Assembly: GCA_016713405.1 (NCBI GenBank)
Contig: JADJPF010000001.1
Location: forward strand, 686,417 to 750,416
Source of the DNA: Blastocatellia bacterium
GTDB lineage: Bacteria; Acidobacteriota; Blastocatellia; Chloracidobacteriales; JADJPF01
DNA length: 64,000 bases
Reading direction: 5' to 3'
In this document: positions 63,147 through 64,000 of the stretch, piece by piece
Numbering within the stretch: position 1 is the first letter of the stretch
Layout: each line of letters starts with the position of its first letter
Program-made: the position numbers and the translations under genes
Notes under the pieces: generated by a model
Told to the model about the DNA's origin: nothing
The model's input: only the letters and a program-made list of their open reading frames with translations
Database searches by the model: none

Positions 63147-64000
63147 TTGGAAAAGTGTTAAAGAAGTATTTTTTGCTGTTTTAGAGGAAGAAAATACTAA
63201 TAGAAAGAATCGTTTTAAAAGAGCTTTGTGCTAATGATGAAACTTTACGTCAAAGAAGTAGAATCTCTATTAGCTGCTCATAGTGAAGCTAATAGTTTTA
63301 TTGAGAATAAAGCAATTGAAGATGTAGCTCATTTATTTATAGAGCAAGATCAAGTACAATTGCCTAAAAACATAGGAGCATATGAAATAGTAAGAAAAAT
63401 AGGGCAAGGAGGTATGGGGGTAGTTTACCTAGCAAAACGAGCAGATAAAGAGTATGAAAAAATGTAGCTATAAAAATAGTAAAGCATAAATTTGTAGATG
63501 ATTTTGTTTCCAAACAATTTCTAAAAAGAGAGGCAAATACTAGCTAATTTAGACCACTCTAATATTGCCAAACTACTAGATGGTGGAAGAACAGAAGAAG
63601 GCTTACCTTATTTAGTAATGGAGTACCTAGAAGGCGAAACTATTAATAGTTATTGTGATAACATAAGCTAACCAAAAAGAAAGGTTAAAATTATTTCGCC
63701 AAGTATGCTCTGCTGTACAATATGCTCATCAAAGATTAATTATTCATCGTGATATTAAGCCTAGTAATATTTTAGTCACCAAAGAAGGAATCCCTAAACT
63801 ATTAGATTTTGGTATTGCTAAACTCTTTAACTCAGAAATATCTCAAGATAATCCTACTTTCACTGATGTTAGAGCTTTAACGCCTTATTATGCTAGCCCT
63901 GAACAGATTCAAGGCAAACCTACAGATATTACTACAGATATTTACTCTTTAGGTGTTGTACTTTATGAGTTACTCACAGGACATAGACCTTATAATGTAT
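63136..64000 (+). CDS. Ser/Thr protein kinase (PknB-type), frameshifted and cut by window edge
   Basis: Starts at ATG 63136 (MSNNWKSVKEVFFAVLEEEN), inside the end of the sigma gene. After an N-terminal helical region (ESLLAAHSEANSFIENKAIE) comes the kinase domain: IGAYEIVRKIGQGGMGVVYL, FLKERQILANLDHSNIAKLL, LPYLVMEYLEGETINSYCD, IIHRDIKPSNILVTKEG, LLDFGIAKLF, YYASPEQIQG and YSLGVVLYELLTGHRPYN at the edge. Frame changes are needed near 63215, 63255, 63465, 63525 and 63665, mostly at A runs. The kinase-with-helical-start architecture is the usual partner of TIGR02999 sigma factors and often continues into TPRs. Confidence 0.82.

Noticed and set aside
1..64000. CRISPR arrays, tRNA, rRNA and insertion sequences
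   Set aside because: No regular spacer-repeat pattern, no tRNA-like cloverleaf noticed, no transposase ORF. All large repeats are explained by duplicated NRPS modules.

Overview
The window is strongly AT-rich bacterial DNA. I infer Acidobacteriota (a low-GC, Blastocatellia-like lineage). The reasons are a TonB-dependent receptor with an N-terminal carboxypeptidase-regulatory domain, an ECF sigma factor of the TIGR02999 type overlapping a Ser/Thr kinase gene, a kinase fused to an FGE-sulfatase domain, tandem MacB/FtsX-type permeases beside a serine hydrolase, and an FG-GAP/LamG/Calx-beta surface protein. No rRNA, tRNA or CRISPR array was seen, and the taxonomic call is inference.

Layout. Positions 1-1647 (minus): an ECF41-type sigma factor cut by the left edge and its FAD oxidoreductase partner, preceded by a close match to the ECF41 promoter (1693-1719). 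Positions 1764-42240 (minus): a 40 kb lipopeptide assembly line. It reads, in order of transcription, a fatty acyl-AMP ligase (FAAL), a PKS/NRPS subunit (about 40189 to 23367) and an NRPS subunit (23383 to 1764). Positions 42887-49632 (plus): a TPR protein, a kinase-FGE fusion and a TonB-dependent receptor, followed by an MFS exporter up to 50916. Positions 50917-55451 (minus): two MacB-type permeases and a serine hydrolase. Positions 55705-57907 (plus): a MacA/HlyD adaptor and a DUF6624-like protein. Positions 58027-62250 (minus): an exported peroxiredoxin-like protein and a large FG-GAP surface protein. Positions 62583-64000 (plus): an ECF sigma factor and a kinase cut by the right edge.

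How the assembly line should work. FAAL activates a fatty acid and loads it on an N-terminal ACP. One KS-AT-DH-KR-ACP round adds an unsaturated ketide unit. Eight NRPS modules follow. Reading the ten-residue A-domain codes by eye gives: M2 unassigned (DTEDIGTIAK); M3, M4, M5, M6, M7 and M9 glycine (DILQ-type code ending in IWK); M8 serine (DVWHMSLIDK). M4 ends in an epimerization domain although its code is Gly. M5 carries an N-methyltransferase. M5, M7 and M9 carry a luciferase-like monooxygenase inserted in the Gly A domain, the arrangement known from myxothiazol MtaG and melithiazol MelG, where glycine is alpha-hydroxylated. A C-terminal thioester reductase releases the chain. The prediction is a glycine-rich lipopeptide with up to three alpha-hydroxyglycines, one of them N-methylated, and a reduced C-terminus. 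I know of no described product with this plan.

Quality caveat. Modules M3-M7 are nearly identical DNA copies, and about a dozen frameshifts or stops fall almost only in these copies, mostly as +/-1 changes in homopolymers. Similar homopolymer lesions split several other genes and become dense after 57 kb. Most look like uncorrected long-read errors, so the many short ORFs in the cluster should be read as pieces of two large genes.
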